A stretch of DNA of 64,000 bases from Verrucomicrobiota bacterium JB022 (GTDB lineage Bacteria; Verrucomicrobiota; Verrucomicrobiia; Opitutales; Oceanipulchritudinaceae): assembly GCA_030673845.1 (NCBI GenBank), contig JAUTCQ010000015.1:310001-374000 (forward strand), written 5' to 3'. This document shows, one piece after another, positions 56,801 through 64,000 of this stretch. Numbering within the stretch: the first letter of the stretch is position 1; every line of letters begins with the position of its first letter. A program made the position numbers and the translations under genes. The notes under the pieces are model-generated. The model made no database searches. It was given only the letters and a program-made list of their open reading frames with translations, and had not been told where the DNA came from.

Positions 56801-57392
56801 GGACGCTGAAAAGCAGCTCCACCACCACGCGTGGGACGAGGCGAAGCAGCAGCCCTGGGCCGACCCCGAGACGGGTCTGTCGTCCAACATCTGGGGCCGC
56901 TCGGTCGGCTGGTACGGCATGGCGCTGGTCGATGTGCTGGAGTTCCTGCCCGAAGACCACCCCGGCCGCCCGGTGCTGATCGAGATCCTGACCCGCTGGG
57001 CGCTCGGCGTGAAGCGCTGGCAAGACCCGGAGACGGGCCTGTGGTGGCAGGTGATGGATCAAGGGGACCGCCCCGGCAATTATCTTGAGGGCACGGCCTC
57101 TTCCCAGTTTGTTTATACCCTGGCCAAGGCGCTGAACAACGGTTGGCTGCCCCGCAACGCCTTTACCGGCGTGCTTGAAGACGGTTGGAACGGCATCCAC
57201 GACCACCTGCTGGAGGTCGATGCCAAGGGCCGCCTCAGCCTCACCCAGTGCTGCCGCGTGGCCGGCCTCAGCGACGATCGCGACGGCTCCTACCGGTATT
57301 ATCTCAGCGAGCTGGTCATCAGCAACGACCTCAAAGGCGTCGGCCCCTTCATCCGGGCGGGCGTCGAAATGAACACTTATCTCAATCGCTAG
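53871..57392 (+). CDS. GH95-GH105 fusion: alpha-L-fucosidase/galactosidase joined to unsaturated rhamnogalacturonyl hydrolase
   Basis: The 1173-residue secreted protein joins two enzymes. Residues about 25-785 are GH95: [56 protein letters not shown] and [20 protein letters not shown], where the conserved Asn, Glu and Asp lie. GH95 removes alpha-L-fucose or alpha-L-galactose. Residues about 795-1173 are a full-length GH105 domain: [39 protein letters not shown] with the catalytic Asp940, and [18 protein letters not shown]. GH105 removes the unsaturated uronic acid left by pectin lyases. The join falls at [16 protein letters not shown]. The reading frame is continuous with no sign of error. 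Confidence 0.92.
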   Translation: [1173 protein letters not shown]

Positions 57393-57402
57393 CATCTTTC
57401 CC

Positions 57403-60400
57403 ATGAACCTCCCCCGTTACAGCACCCTTCTGTCGCTCGCCGTCTGTGGCTTGAGCGCGGTGACTGCCGATGCGTCCGCCCGTGAGGGCCTGCCCGGCAT
57501 CCCTGATACCCTCTCCCTCAACGGCGAGTGGCGCTTCCATCTCGCTCTCGATCCCAAGGCCGCCGACGAGTATCGCTGGTTCTTTGAAGAGGGCTACGAC
57601 GTCTCCGGCTGGGAAACGATCAAGGTGCCCTCCAACTGGAACCTCGAAGGCTTCGAGGAGCCGCACTACGTCGACGGCACGGAGTCCGAGGGCTTCTACG
57701 TGAAGACCTTCACAGCCCCGGCGAAGACCGAGAAGGACGTGCGCGCACTGCTCGACTTCGACGGCGTGTGGATGTCGACCGAGGCGTGGCTCAACGGCAA
57801 GCGCCTGGGCCAGCACGACAGCGGCTTTACCGGCTTTGCCTTCGACGTGAGCGAGCAAATCAAGTGGGGCGAGGAAAACACCCTTTCGGTGCGCGTGCGC
57901 CAGCAGATCCAGCCCGACCAGTGGAAGTTTGACGCCAACGACGACTGGGCGCTGGCCGGTATCTACCGCGATGTCGAAATCGAGTTCTCCCCCCGCGAGA
58001 TGGTGATGTCGCGCGTGGCGGTCGAGACCGACCTCGACGAACTCTACCAGGACGCCCTGCTCAAGACTCGCATCTTCGTCGAGCGCTGGGACAAGAAGGC
58101 GGACTTCTTCGCCGTGTCCGAGCCCTTCGAGCTGCGCGCCATCCTCAAAGATGCCGACGGCAAGGAAGTGAAGGTCGAGTCCAAGACCGTCACCATCACG
58201 GGTGCCCACCAAGGCAACGACTTCACGCTGGTGATGGACGTCAACGAGCCCAAGAAGTGGACCGCAGAGACGCCCAACCTCTACGAGCTGACGGTCGAAC
58301 TCGTCCGCGATGGCGAAGTGTGGGACCGCTGGAGCGACCGTATCGGCTTCCGCGAAGTCTCGACCAAGGGCGGCGTGCTGCGCGTCAACGGCCAGGCCGT
58401 GAAGCTGCGCGGCGTGGCCCGTCACGACCAGTTCCCCGACACTGGCCGCGCCACGACCAAGGAGCAGTGGCTGCAGGATATCAAGCTGATGAAGGCCGCC
58501 AACATCAACGCCGTCCGCACCGCGCACTATCCGCACGCCGAGGGCTTTATACGTCTGGCCGACGAGCACGGCCTCTACGTGATCGAGGAGATCCCGCTGG
58601 GCTTCGGGGGCGACCGTTTCTGGAACCCCAGCTTCAACACCGGGATGCTCACCCGCATCCACGAGACGATGAAGCGCGACCTCAATCGCCCGTCCGTCAT
58701 CGTGTGGTCGTTTGGCAACGAAGACCCGTTCAGCGCGCTGCACCTCGAAGGCCTCAAGGTGATCAAGGGCCTCGACGACACCCGCCCCACGCTGATGCCT
58801 TTCCGGGCCGAAAAGGACCTGCCGAAGGAAGTCGACATCCTCGCCCCGCACTATTGGTCGGCGGCGCAGTATGACGAACTGGCCGGCAACTCCACCCGCC
58901 CCCTCGTCACGACCGAATACACTCACGCCATCGGGCCGACGGACTTCGGCGAATTTGGCGACCGCTGGGAAGCCATCACCAAGCACCCGGCTGGCGCGGG
59001 CGGCATGATCTGGCTCTGGGCCGACCAGGGCCTCCGCCGCAACACCGAAGGCCAGACGGTGCTCGACCCGCTCGAAGACAAGAGCAAGTATACCCGCAAG
59101 GGCGCCGAGTTTGTGGCCGACAAGCGCATCGACGAAAACACGATCCTCGACGCCCACGGCAACAACGGGATGGACGGCATCGTCGACGCCGACCGCGTGC
59201 CGCAGCGCGACTACTGGGAGACCAAGGCCGTCTACGCCCCCGTCCAGATCGCCGCCGACTGGCTGCCGCTCAACGAACACCGCGGCAACGTGTCGATCCC
59301 CGTCTACAACGGCTACGACTTTACCGACCTCTCCGCCGTTTCCATCGAGTGGAAGCTCTTCCGCAACGGTGTCGTGCTCGATTCGGGCACCGAAAACCTG
59401 AGCGGCCAGCCGCACACCACCCAGCGCTTCCTGCTGCCGACCACCAAGATCGACTTTGAAAAGGAAGGCGTGCACTACGCGCAGTTCACGATCAAGGGCC
59501 CCGACGGCAGCGTTATGGGCAAAAACAGCGTGCGCCTGGGTGAGGGTAAAACGCCTCTGCCGGTGCCTGCCCAAGTCGAAGGTGGCGCGAAGATCGTCCA
59601 GGACGGCGACTCGACCCGCCTCGTGGCCGGCGATGTGGAATTCCACTTCAAGGGCGGCGTGATTGAGAAGGCCAAGAAGGCCGGCAACGACATTATCGAA
59701 GATTCCGACATCGCCGTCTGGCGCACCGCGACCTGGTCGGAGCGTAATCGCCTCGACAAGATCAAGGAAGCCCCCGACTGGCGCACCTTCCTCCAGCGTC
59801 TGGAGCCGATGACCCTCGAAAGCTCCACCGAAGACGTGGCCGACGGCGTGGTCCTGCGCTCCAAGGTGGAATACAAGGCCGACGAAGAGAACCGCGTGGT
59901 GGTCGACTACACCTACCACCTGCTCGACAACGGCCAGATGAAGCTCGATTACGCCGTGACGCCGCACCTGACCGTGGTCGATTGGATCCCGGAAGTGGGC
60001 GTGACGCTCAAGATCGTCGACGAGCCGCTCAACGCCGAATGGCTGGGCGAAGGGGTCATGGATTCCACCCCCGGCAAATCGGCAGCGACGATCTTCGGCC
60101 AGTGGGACGTGGCGCTCTTCAGCCAGGAAGCCCGCGGCACCAAGATGGATGCCAAGTGGGTCAAGGTCTACGACGCGCGTGGCTGGGGCATGTATGCCGA
60201 GGGCATGGAAGCCTTCCGCTTTGATGGCGAGCTGGGCAAGGGCAGCGAACTGCGCCTGCTCTCGCAAGTCGCCGGCTCGTGGACCAAAAACGGCCCTGCG
60301 GAGCGCCCCGAGCGCAACATCCCGACGACCGACGCGCCGACCTACACGGGCTCCGTCACGTTGACGATGCTCGACCCGAAGGAAGTCAGCGAAGCCGACG

Positions 60401-61398
60401 CCGCCAAGGTTGCGACCGATAGCCCTGCCGTGCTCGATTCGGAGTTCATCAACCCGAACGCCCCCTACAAGTCCTGCCACGCCTCGACCATCGCCGAAAC
60501 GAGCGACGGCCACCTCGTGGCGGCCTGGTTTGGCGGCACCAAGGAGCGCAACCCCGACGTCACGATCTGGGTCGCCCGCATGGTCAACGGCCAGTGGGAA
60601 AAGGCCAAGGAAGTCGCCACCGGCGAATGGAAGGACGGCAAGCGCTACCCGACCTGGAACCCCGTGCTCTTCCAGCCCAAGAACGGCCCGCTGCAACTCT
60701 TTTACAAGATCGGCCCCAGCCCCAGCGAATGGTGGGGCATGGTCATGACGTCCAAGGACGGCGGCAAGACCTGGAGCAAGCCCCGCGAATTGCCGGAAGG
60801 CATCCTCGGCCCGATCAAGAACAAGCCGGTTGAGTTGGCCGACGGCACCTGGCTCTCGCCCTCCAGCACCGAGGGTAACGGCTGGCACCTCCACTTCGAG
60901 CGCAGCACCGACCAAGGCAAGACCTGGACCAAGACCGAGCAGGTCGAGCGCAATGGCATGGATTCGATCCAGCCCAGCGTGCTCTTCCATCAGGACGGCT
61001 CGCTGCAGTCGATCAACCGTACCCGCAACGGCCACCTCTCTACCAGCTGGTCTTACGACCAGGGCAAGACCTGGACCGCCACCACGTTCACCGACCTGCC
61101 GACCCCCGGCTCCGGCACCGACGCGGTGACGCTACAGGACGGCCGTCAACTGCTGGTCTACAACCACAGCAGCCCGCCCGCCGAGCGCCCGTCGAAGGGC
61201 GTGCGCTACCCGCTCGACGTCGCGATCTCCAAAGACGGCGTGCACTGGGACCGTGTGCTGACCCTCGAATCGGCCCCCCGCTCCGCCGGCTATGCCTACC
61301 CGGCGGTGATCCAGGCCGAAGACGGCAAGGTGCACATCACCTACACTTGGGACCGCGACCGCATCAAGCACGTGGTCCTCGACCCGGCCAAACTTTAA
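57403..61398 (+). CDS. GH2-BNR fusion glycosidase (1331 aa)
   Basis: Residues 1-25 are a signal peptide. A GH2 module follows (SLNGEWRFHLALDPKAADEY, IKVPSNWNLEGFEEPHYVDG, AWLNGKRLGQHDSGFTGFAF) with the acid/base Glu440 in VWSFGNEDP and nucleophile Glu505 in VTTEYTHAIG. Middle beta domains run to about residue 1000. Residues about 1007-1331 form a sialidase-like BNR domain (CHASTIAETSDGHLVAAWFG, several SKDGGKTWS-type Asp boxes, STDQGKTWT, SYDQGKTWT). Each half resembles separately encoded enzymes. Substrates are unknown; beta-glucuronidase or beta-galactosidase action with a second activity on an acidic sugar would fit pectin side chains. Confidence 0.88.
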   Translation: MNLPRYSTLLSLAVCGLSAVTADASAREGLPGIPDTLSLNGEWRFHLALDPKAADEYRWFFEEGYDVSGWETIKVPSNWNLEGFEEPHYVDGTESEGFYVKTFTAPAKTEKDVRALLDFDGVWMSTEAWLNGKRLGQHDSGFTGFAFDVSEQIKWGEENTLSVRVRQQIQPDQWKFDANDDWALAGIYRDVEIEFSPREMVMSRVAVETDLDELYQDALLKTRIFVERWDKKADFFAVSEPFELRAILKDADGKEVKVESKTVTITGAHQGNDFTLVMDVNEPKKWTAETPNLYELTVELVRDGEVWDRWSDRIGFREVSTKGGVLRVNGQAVKLRGVARHDQFPDTGRATTKEQWLQDIKLMKAANINAVRTAHYPHAEGFIRLADEHGLYVIEEIPLGFGGDRFWNPSFNTGMLTRIHETMKRDLNRPSVIVWSFGNEDPFSALHLEGLKVIKGLDDTRPTLMPFRAEKDLPKEVDILAPHYWSAAQYDELAGNSTRPLVTTEYTHAIGPTDFGEFGDRWEAITKHPAGAGGMIWLWADQGLRRNTEGQTVLDPLEDKSKYTRKGAEFVADKRIDENTILDAHGNNGMDGIVDADRVPQRDYWETKAVYAPVQIAADWLPLNEHRGNVSIPVYNGYDFTDLSAVSIEWKLFRNGVVLDSGTENLSGQPHTTQRFLLPTTKIDFEKEGVHYAQFTIKGPDGSVMGKNSVRLGEGKTPLPVPAQVEGGAKIVQDGDSTRLVAGDVEFHFKGGVIEKAKKAGNDIIEDSDIAVWRTATWSERNRLDKIKEAPDWRTFLQRLEPMTLESSTEDVADGVVLRSKVEYKADEENRVVVDYTYHLLDNGQMKLDYAVTPHLTVVDWIPEVGVTLKIVDEPLNAEWLGEGVMDSTPGKSAATIFGQWDVALFSQEARGTKMDAKWVKVYDARGWGMYAEGMEAFRFDGELGKGSELRLLSQVAGSWTKNGPAERPERNIPTTDAPTYTGSVTLTMLDPKEVSEADAAKVATDSPAVLDSEFINPNAPYKSCHASTIAETSDGHLVAAWFGGTKERNPDVTIWVARMVNGQWEKAKEVATGEWKDGKRYPTWNPVLFQPKNGPLQLFYKIGPSPSEWWGMVMTSKDGGKTWSKPRELPEGILGPIKNKPVELADGTWLSPSSTEGNGWHLHFERSTDQGKTWTKTEQVERNGMDSIQPSVLFHQDGSLQSINRTRNGHLSTSWSYDQGKTWTATTFTDLPTPGSGTDAVTLQDGRQLLVYNHSSPPAERPSKGVRYPLDVAISKDGVHWDRVLTLESAPRSAGYAYPAVIQAEDGKVHITYTWDRDRIKHVVLDPAKL

Positions 61399-61419
61399 CG
61401 GCCCTTTTCTTTACCTGCG

Positions 61420-61447
61420 CGCCGACCTCCGAAACACGGGGTCGGCG
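61420..61447 (+). terminator. Terminator-like hairpin after the GH2-BNR gene
   Basis: CGCCGACC and GGTCGGCG form a perfect 8-bp stem with a 12-base loop, 22 bases after the GH2-BNR stop, followed by the weak T-rich run TTCTCC. It may end or attenuate the long plus-arm transcript before the oxidoreductase gene. Confidence 0.5.
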
Positions 61448-61480
61448 TTCTCCGTCACAGATGTCTTTCCCCACTCCCTT

Positions 61481-62557
61481 ATGAAGAAACTTGGACTTGG
61501 CGTGCTCGGCCTTGGTGAAGGCCGCAGCATTATCTCCGGCTGCCTCAGCAGCGACCGTGTTGAGCTCATCCGCCTGTGCGACCTGAACGAAGACCTCTGC
61601 AAGCAGCGGGCGGCCGAGTTCAAGTTCCCGCACTACACCACGTCTTACGACGAGCTGCTGGCCGATCCGAAGATCGACATCATCGGCATCTACACGCCCG
61701 ACCAGCTCCACGCCCGGCACATCTGTCAGGCGCTCGAAGCCGGCAAGCACGTGATCTGCACCAAGCCGTTTCTCGACAGCCTTGAAAGCGCCCAGCAGGT
61801 GCTCGACCTCGTCCGCAAGACCGGCAAGCGCGTCTTCGTCGGCCAGAGCACGCGCTTCTTCGCGCCCTTCACGCGCCAGCATGAACACTTCCAGACGGGA
61901 GAATTCGGCGAACTCATCACGATCGAGGCCCAATACCACGCCGACCACCGCTGGTTCCTCAAGAAGCCTTGGGCCACGCGCGACGACTTCAAGTGGCTCT
62001 ACGGCTGCATCAGCCACCCGGCCGACCTCGTGCGCTGGTATCTCGGCGACATCGAAGAGGTGATGGGCTACGGCACCCTCAGCCCCAACGGCAAAGCCGG
62101 TGGACTCGCCCACGAAGACACCTTCCACTTTATCCTCAAGAGCACCTCCGGCCACATCGCGCGGGTCAGCGGTGCCTACTCGGGCCCGACCGTGCCGATC
62201 GTGCGCGACAGCGGCATGAGCTGCGTGATTCGGGGCACCGAAGGTGCCAGCCAGGCCGACTACCACGAGCTGCGCTACACCTGGAAGATCGGCGAGCGCA
62301 ACATCCAGGAGAGCTTCGAGCACCAGATGAACCATTACTTCCGGTTCGAAGGCATCAGCCACCATGCGGGCGAATACCAGAACTACCTCGATTACTTTGC
62401 CGACTGCCTCTACAAGGGCGAAGTGCCGAAGCCGGATGTGGAGGAAGGCATCGTGACGATTGCGCTGTTGCAGGCGATGGACGAGTCACTCGCGGCCGGC
62501 AAGCCGATCAAGGTCCGCGACATCCTGGCCCGTTACGGCCTCGACAGCCTCGTTTAG
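61481..62557 (+). CDS. Gfo/Idh/MocA-family oxidoreductase
   Basis: The 358-residue cytoplasmic protein has a Rossmann NAD(P) site (LGLGVLGLGEGRSIISG), the KHVICTKPFLDS motif with the catalytic Lys, and a C-terminal alpha/beta domain (HADHRWFLKKPWATRDD, YGCISHPADLVRWYLGDIEE) with a probable catalytic His. Family members oxidise or isomerise sugars, inositols or deoxy-sugars. The gene is separated from the upstream hydrolase by a hairpin and followed by a secreted mutarotase-like gene, so it may work on a sugar released by the locus. Confidence 0.88.
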   Translation: MKKLGLGVLGLGEGRSIISGCLSSDRVELIRLCDLNEDLCKQRAAEFKFPHYTTSYDELLADPKIDIIGIYTPDQLHARHICQALEAGKHVICTKPFLDSLESAQQVLDLVRKTGKRVFVGQSTRFFAPFTRQHEHFQTGEFGELITIEAQYHADHRWFLKKPWATRDDFKWLYGCISHPADLVRWYLGDIEEVMGYGTLSPNGKAGGLAHEDTFHFILKSTSGHIARVSGAYSGPTVPIVRDSGMSCVIRGTEGASQADYHELRYTWKIGERNIQESFEHQMNHYFRFEGISHHAGEYQNYLDYFADCLYKGEVPKPDVEEGIVTIALLQAMDESLAAGKPIKVRDILARYGLDSLV

Positions 62558-62570
62558 GCCGGGGTTTCTT

Positions 62571-62606
62571 TCACCGAAGGGGACGAAGACAACGAAGAAC
62601 ATGCTT
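62571..62606 (+). repeat. Short periodic repeat, ACGAAG units
   Basis: The stretch has three units of the form (A)CGAAG spaced every nine to ten bases, preceded by TTTCACC. It resembles the purine-rich periodic arms that flank the GxxExxY gene at 24,563, in spacing more than in sequence. It lies between the oxidoreductase stop and the next gene. Confidence 0.4.
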
Positions 62607-62619
62607 CGTTCCCTTTTAT
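62600..62619 (+). terminator. Terminator-like hairpin after the oxidoreductase gene
   Basis: AACGAAG and CTTCGTT form a perfect 7-bp stem with a six-base loop, followed by CCCTTTTATTT. The short stem and imperfect U run make this a modest candidate for Rho-independent termination. Confidence 0.5.
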
Positions 62620-62674
62620 TTCCGTCTGGAGCATACTCTTACTCCTGTTCTTAAATTTTTTGTCTCTCCCCAAG

Positions 62675-63454
62675 ATGTTCAGATCCCTTCTCCCCCTTCT
62701 GGTTAGCTTATTCCTGTTCACGCAGGGCTGGGCCTTTTCGCCTTACGAAAACTATCTTGCCACCGGCCGCGACACCCAAGTCGGCCTGCTGGCGCAGATC
62801 GAGGAAGGGCAGGGGGATGCGCTGGCGAAGGCCGTCGCCTCACTCGAAGAGGGCAAGCCCGCCCGCCAGTTGAAGAAGGCCGGCATCTCAGGGCTCGCGA
62901 CCTTTTCGCGGAACATCGAGGGCAAAGACTACGCGGTCATCCGCTTCGTCTACGCGGGCGGTAAAGACTACCTGGGCGCGGCGAAGGCATTTGAGGAAGC
63001 GACTGCGCAGGTTGAGTGGCGCAAGATCGTCGCGCCGCACCCCCGTGCGGTCACCTATGGCCGCACCTGGCTGCAAATGGAGTGGATCAACTATATCCGC
63101 GGCTACGACGTCGACCGAGAGCCGAGCAACAGCCTGATGATTGGCTGCCGCGTGCGCCCGGAGATGGAGATGCAATACCGCACGCTCCACCAGACGGTCT
63201 GGCCCGGGGTGGTCGACCAAGCGGTGCGCGGCAAGATCCGCGACCTTTGCGTCTTCCTTGTGGAGCTGGATGACGACCTCGTCGAGTTTCTCTACCTTGA
63301 TTACATGGGCGACGATCAGGCGGCGGACGACGCTGCCAACGCGGCCGACCCCATCAACCAGCGTTGGTGGAAGCTGACCGATGCCTGCCAAATGCCGTTT
63401 TCCGATGTCGAAGAAGGCATCTGGACGCTGATGAACCCCGTGCCCGCCCAGTAA
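62675..63454 (+). CDS. Secreted L-rhamnose mutarotase-like protein
   Basis: The 259-residue protein has a signal peptide (MFRSLLPLLVSLFLFTQGWA). Residues about 150-259 are an L-rhamnose mutarotase domain: YRTLHQTVWPGVVDQAV, CVFLVELDDDLVEFLYLDYM and AADPINQRWWKLTDACQMPF with the typical NQRWW motif. Residues about 25-145 look like a second, diverged ferredoxin-fold unit (VIRFVYAGGKDYLGAAKAFE). RhaM normally acts in the cytoplasm on imported L-rhamnose, so an exported two-unit form is unusual. It precedes the third symporter by one base, suggesting that it prepares rhamnose for that carrier. ATG 62,675 is chosen because it begins the signal peptide. Confidence 0.82.
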   Translation: MFRSLLPLLVSLFLFTQGWAFSPYENYLATGRDTQVGLLAQIEEGQGDALAKAVASLEEGKPARQLKKAGISGLATFSRNIEGKDYAVIRFVYAGGKDYLGAAKAFEEATAQVEWRKIVAPHPRAVTYGRTWLQMEWINYIRGYDVDREPSNSLMIGCRVRPEMEMQYRTLHQTVWPGVVDQAVRGKIRDLCVFLVELDDDLVEFLYLDYMGDDQAADDAANAADPINQRWWKLTDACQMPFSDVEEGIWTLMNPVPAQ

Positions 63455-63455
63455 G

Positions 63456-64000
63456 ATGCTGCCGAACATCACACACATGCTGGCCTTTGCTGGCGGCGAC
63501 GTGCGCATGGGCTCGCTCGACATGGTGGTCTTCGTCGGCTACCTGCTGGCGTTGGTCGGCATTGGCGCCTGGGTGAGCCTGCGCGAGCGCAAGACGGAGG
63601 ACTACTTTCTCGGAGGGCGCTCCATGGGGTGGGGCAGCATCGGCTTTTCCATTTTCGGCACCAACATCGGGCCGACCTTCCTCATCGCGACCTGCGGTGC
63701 CGGCTACACCACCGGCATGGTCACGGCCAATTTCGAGTGGATGGCCTGGGTCTTCCTTTTCCTGCTCGGCATGGTCTTCGTGCCGTTTTACCTGAAGACG
63801 CAGATTTCGACCATGCCGGAGTTCCTCTCCCGGCGCTTCGGCAACGGCTGCTACAGCTTCATGACGTTCTACTCGCTCTTCGGCACCGTCGTGCTGTGGA
63901 TCGGGGGCACGCTTTACGCCGGTGGCGCTCTGCTCGGGCAGCTGCTCGGCTGGGACACCATGCTCAGCATCTGGGTGTTGGCGGGCTTGGCGACCGTCTT
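63456..64000 (+). CDS. Third sodium:solute symporter (SSS family), 3' end outside window
   Basis: The first 181 residues of an SSS carrier are present. Typical are LDMVVFVGYLLALVGIGAWV (first helix), RKTEDYFLGGRSMGWGSIGF, and FGTNIGPTFLIATCGAGYTT. The start lies one base after the mutarotase-like gene, so they are co-transcribed. L-rhamnose uptake is the simplest guess from this pairing. Confidence 0.88.
   Translation, partial: MLPNITHMLAFAGGDVRMGSLDMVVFVGYLLALVGIGAWVSLRERKTEDYFLGGRSMGWGSIGFSIFGTNIGPTFLIATCGAGYTTGMVTANFEWMAWVFLFLLGMVFVPFYLKTQISTMPEFLSRRFGNGCYSFMTFYSLFGTVVLWIGGTLYAGGALLGQLLGWDTMLSIWVLAGLATV

Overview
The window is a high-GC bacterial chromosome segment that most resembles Verrucomicrobiota, probably class Opitutae. 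This is inferred from gene content, not from a marker-gene search. The pointers are a double-length UvrA (as in Chlamydiae, so a PVC-type trait), a PEP-CTERM protein, an mreBCD-mrdA cluster, a threonyl-tRNA synthetase without a TGS domain, and a large CAZyme locus that uses sodium:solute symporters and shows no SusC/SusD pair. Most carbohydrate genes have pyrimidine-rich leaders with no Shine-Dalgarno sequence.

Bases 1-25,700 are mainly housekeeping and small accessory genes. In order they are: an RRM protein cut by the left edge, the tandem UvrA, a DUF433/DUF5615 toxin-antitoxin pair, a LysE-type exporter, an HTH/PIN toxin-antitoxin pair, and a pectate lyase with a ricin-type lectin domain. 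Then come a Cof-type HAD phosphatase, an Spx/ArsC-like protein, mreB-mreC-mreD-mrdA, a stand-alone receiver protein, and an Rsm22-like methyltransferase paired with a kinase-like unknown. The stretch ends with a PEP-CTERM protein, two lipoprotein-like genes, thrS, a GxxExxY gene bounded by inverted repeats, and a sirtuin.

Bases 25,878-64,000 are one pectin (rhamnogalacturonan) utilization locus of two divergent arms around a LacI-family regulator. The minus arm reads regulator, symporter, iron alcohol dehydrogenase, DapA-type aldolase, DUF1537 four-carbon-acid kinase, PdxA2-type dehydrogenase, a sialidase-like lipoprotein and a GH2 enzyme. The plus arm reads PL1 pectate lyase, a six-hairpin hydrolase, a beta-helix/TIM-barrel fusion, a DUF5060/DUF4038-type hydrolase, a second DapA-type aldolase, a second symporter, an esterase, a GH78 rhamnosidase, a GH95-GH105 fusion, a GH2-BNR fusion, a Gfo/Idh oxidoreductase, a secreted L-rhamnose mutarotase-like protein and a third symporter cut by the right edge. 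Palindromes of the form TTTCATGAAA lie upstream of the symporter and the regulator and are the likely LacI-family operators.

The most interesting reading is that the minus arm is a catabolic route for Dha (3-deoxy-D-lyxo-heptulosaric acid), a sugar known from rhamnogalacturonan II. An aldolase cut of Dha gives pyruvate plus a four-carbon aldehyde acid. Reduction of that acid gives D-threonate, which is the substrate of the DtnK/PdxA2 pair. Each step matches one gene of the overlapping operon. This is inference and needs biochemical proof.
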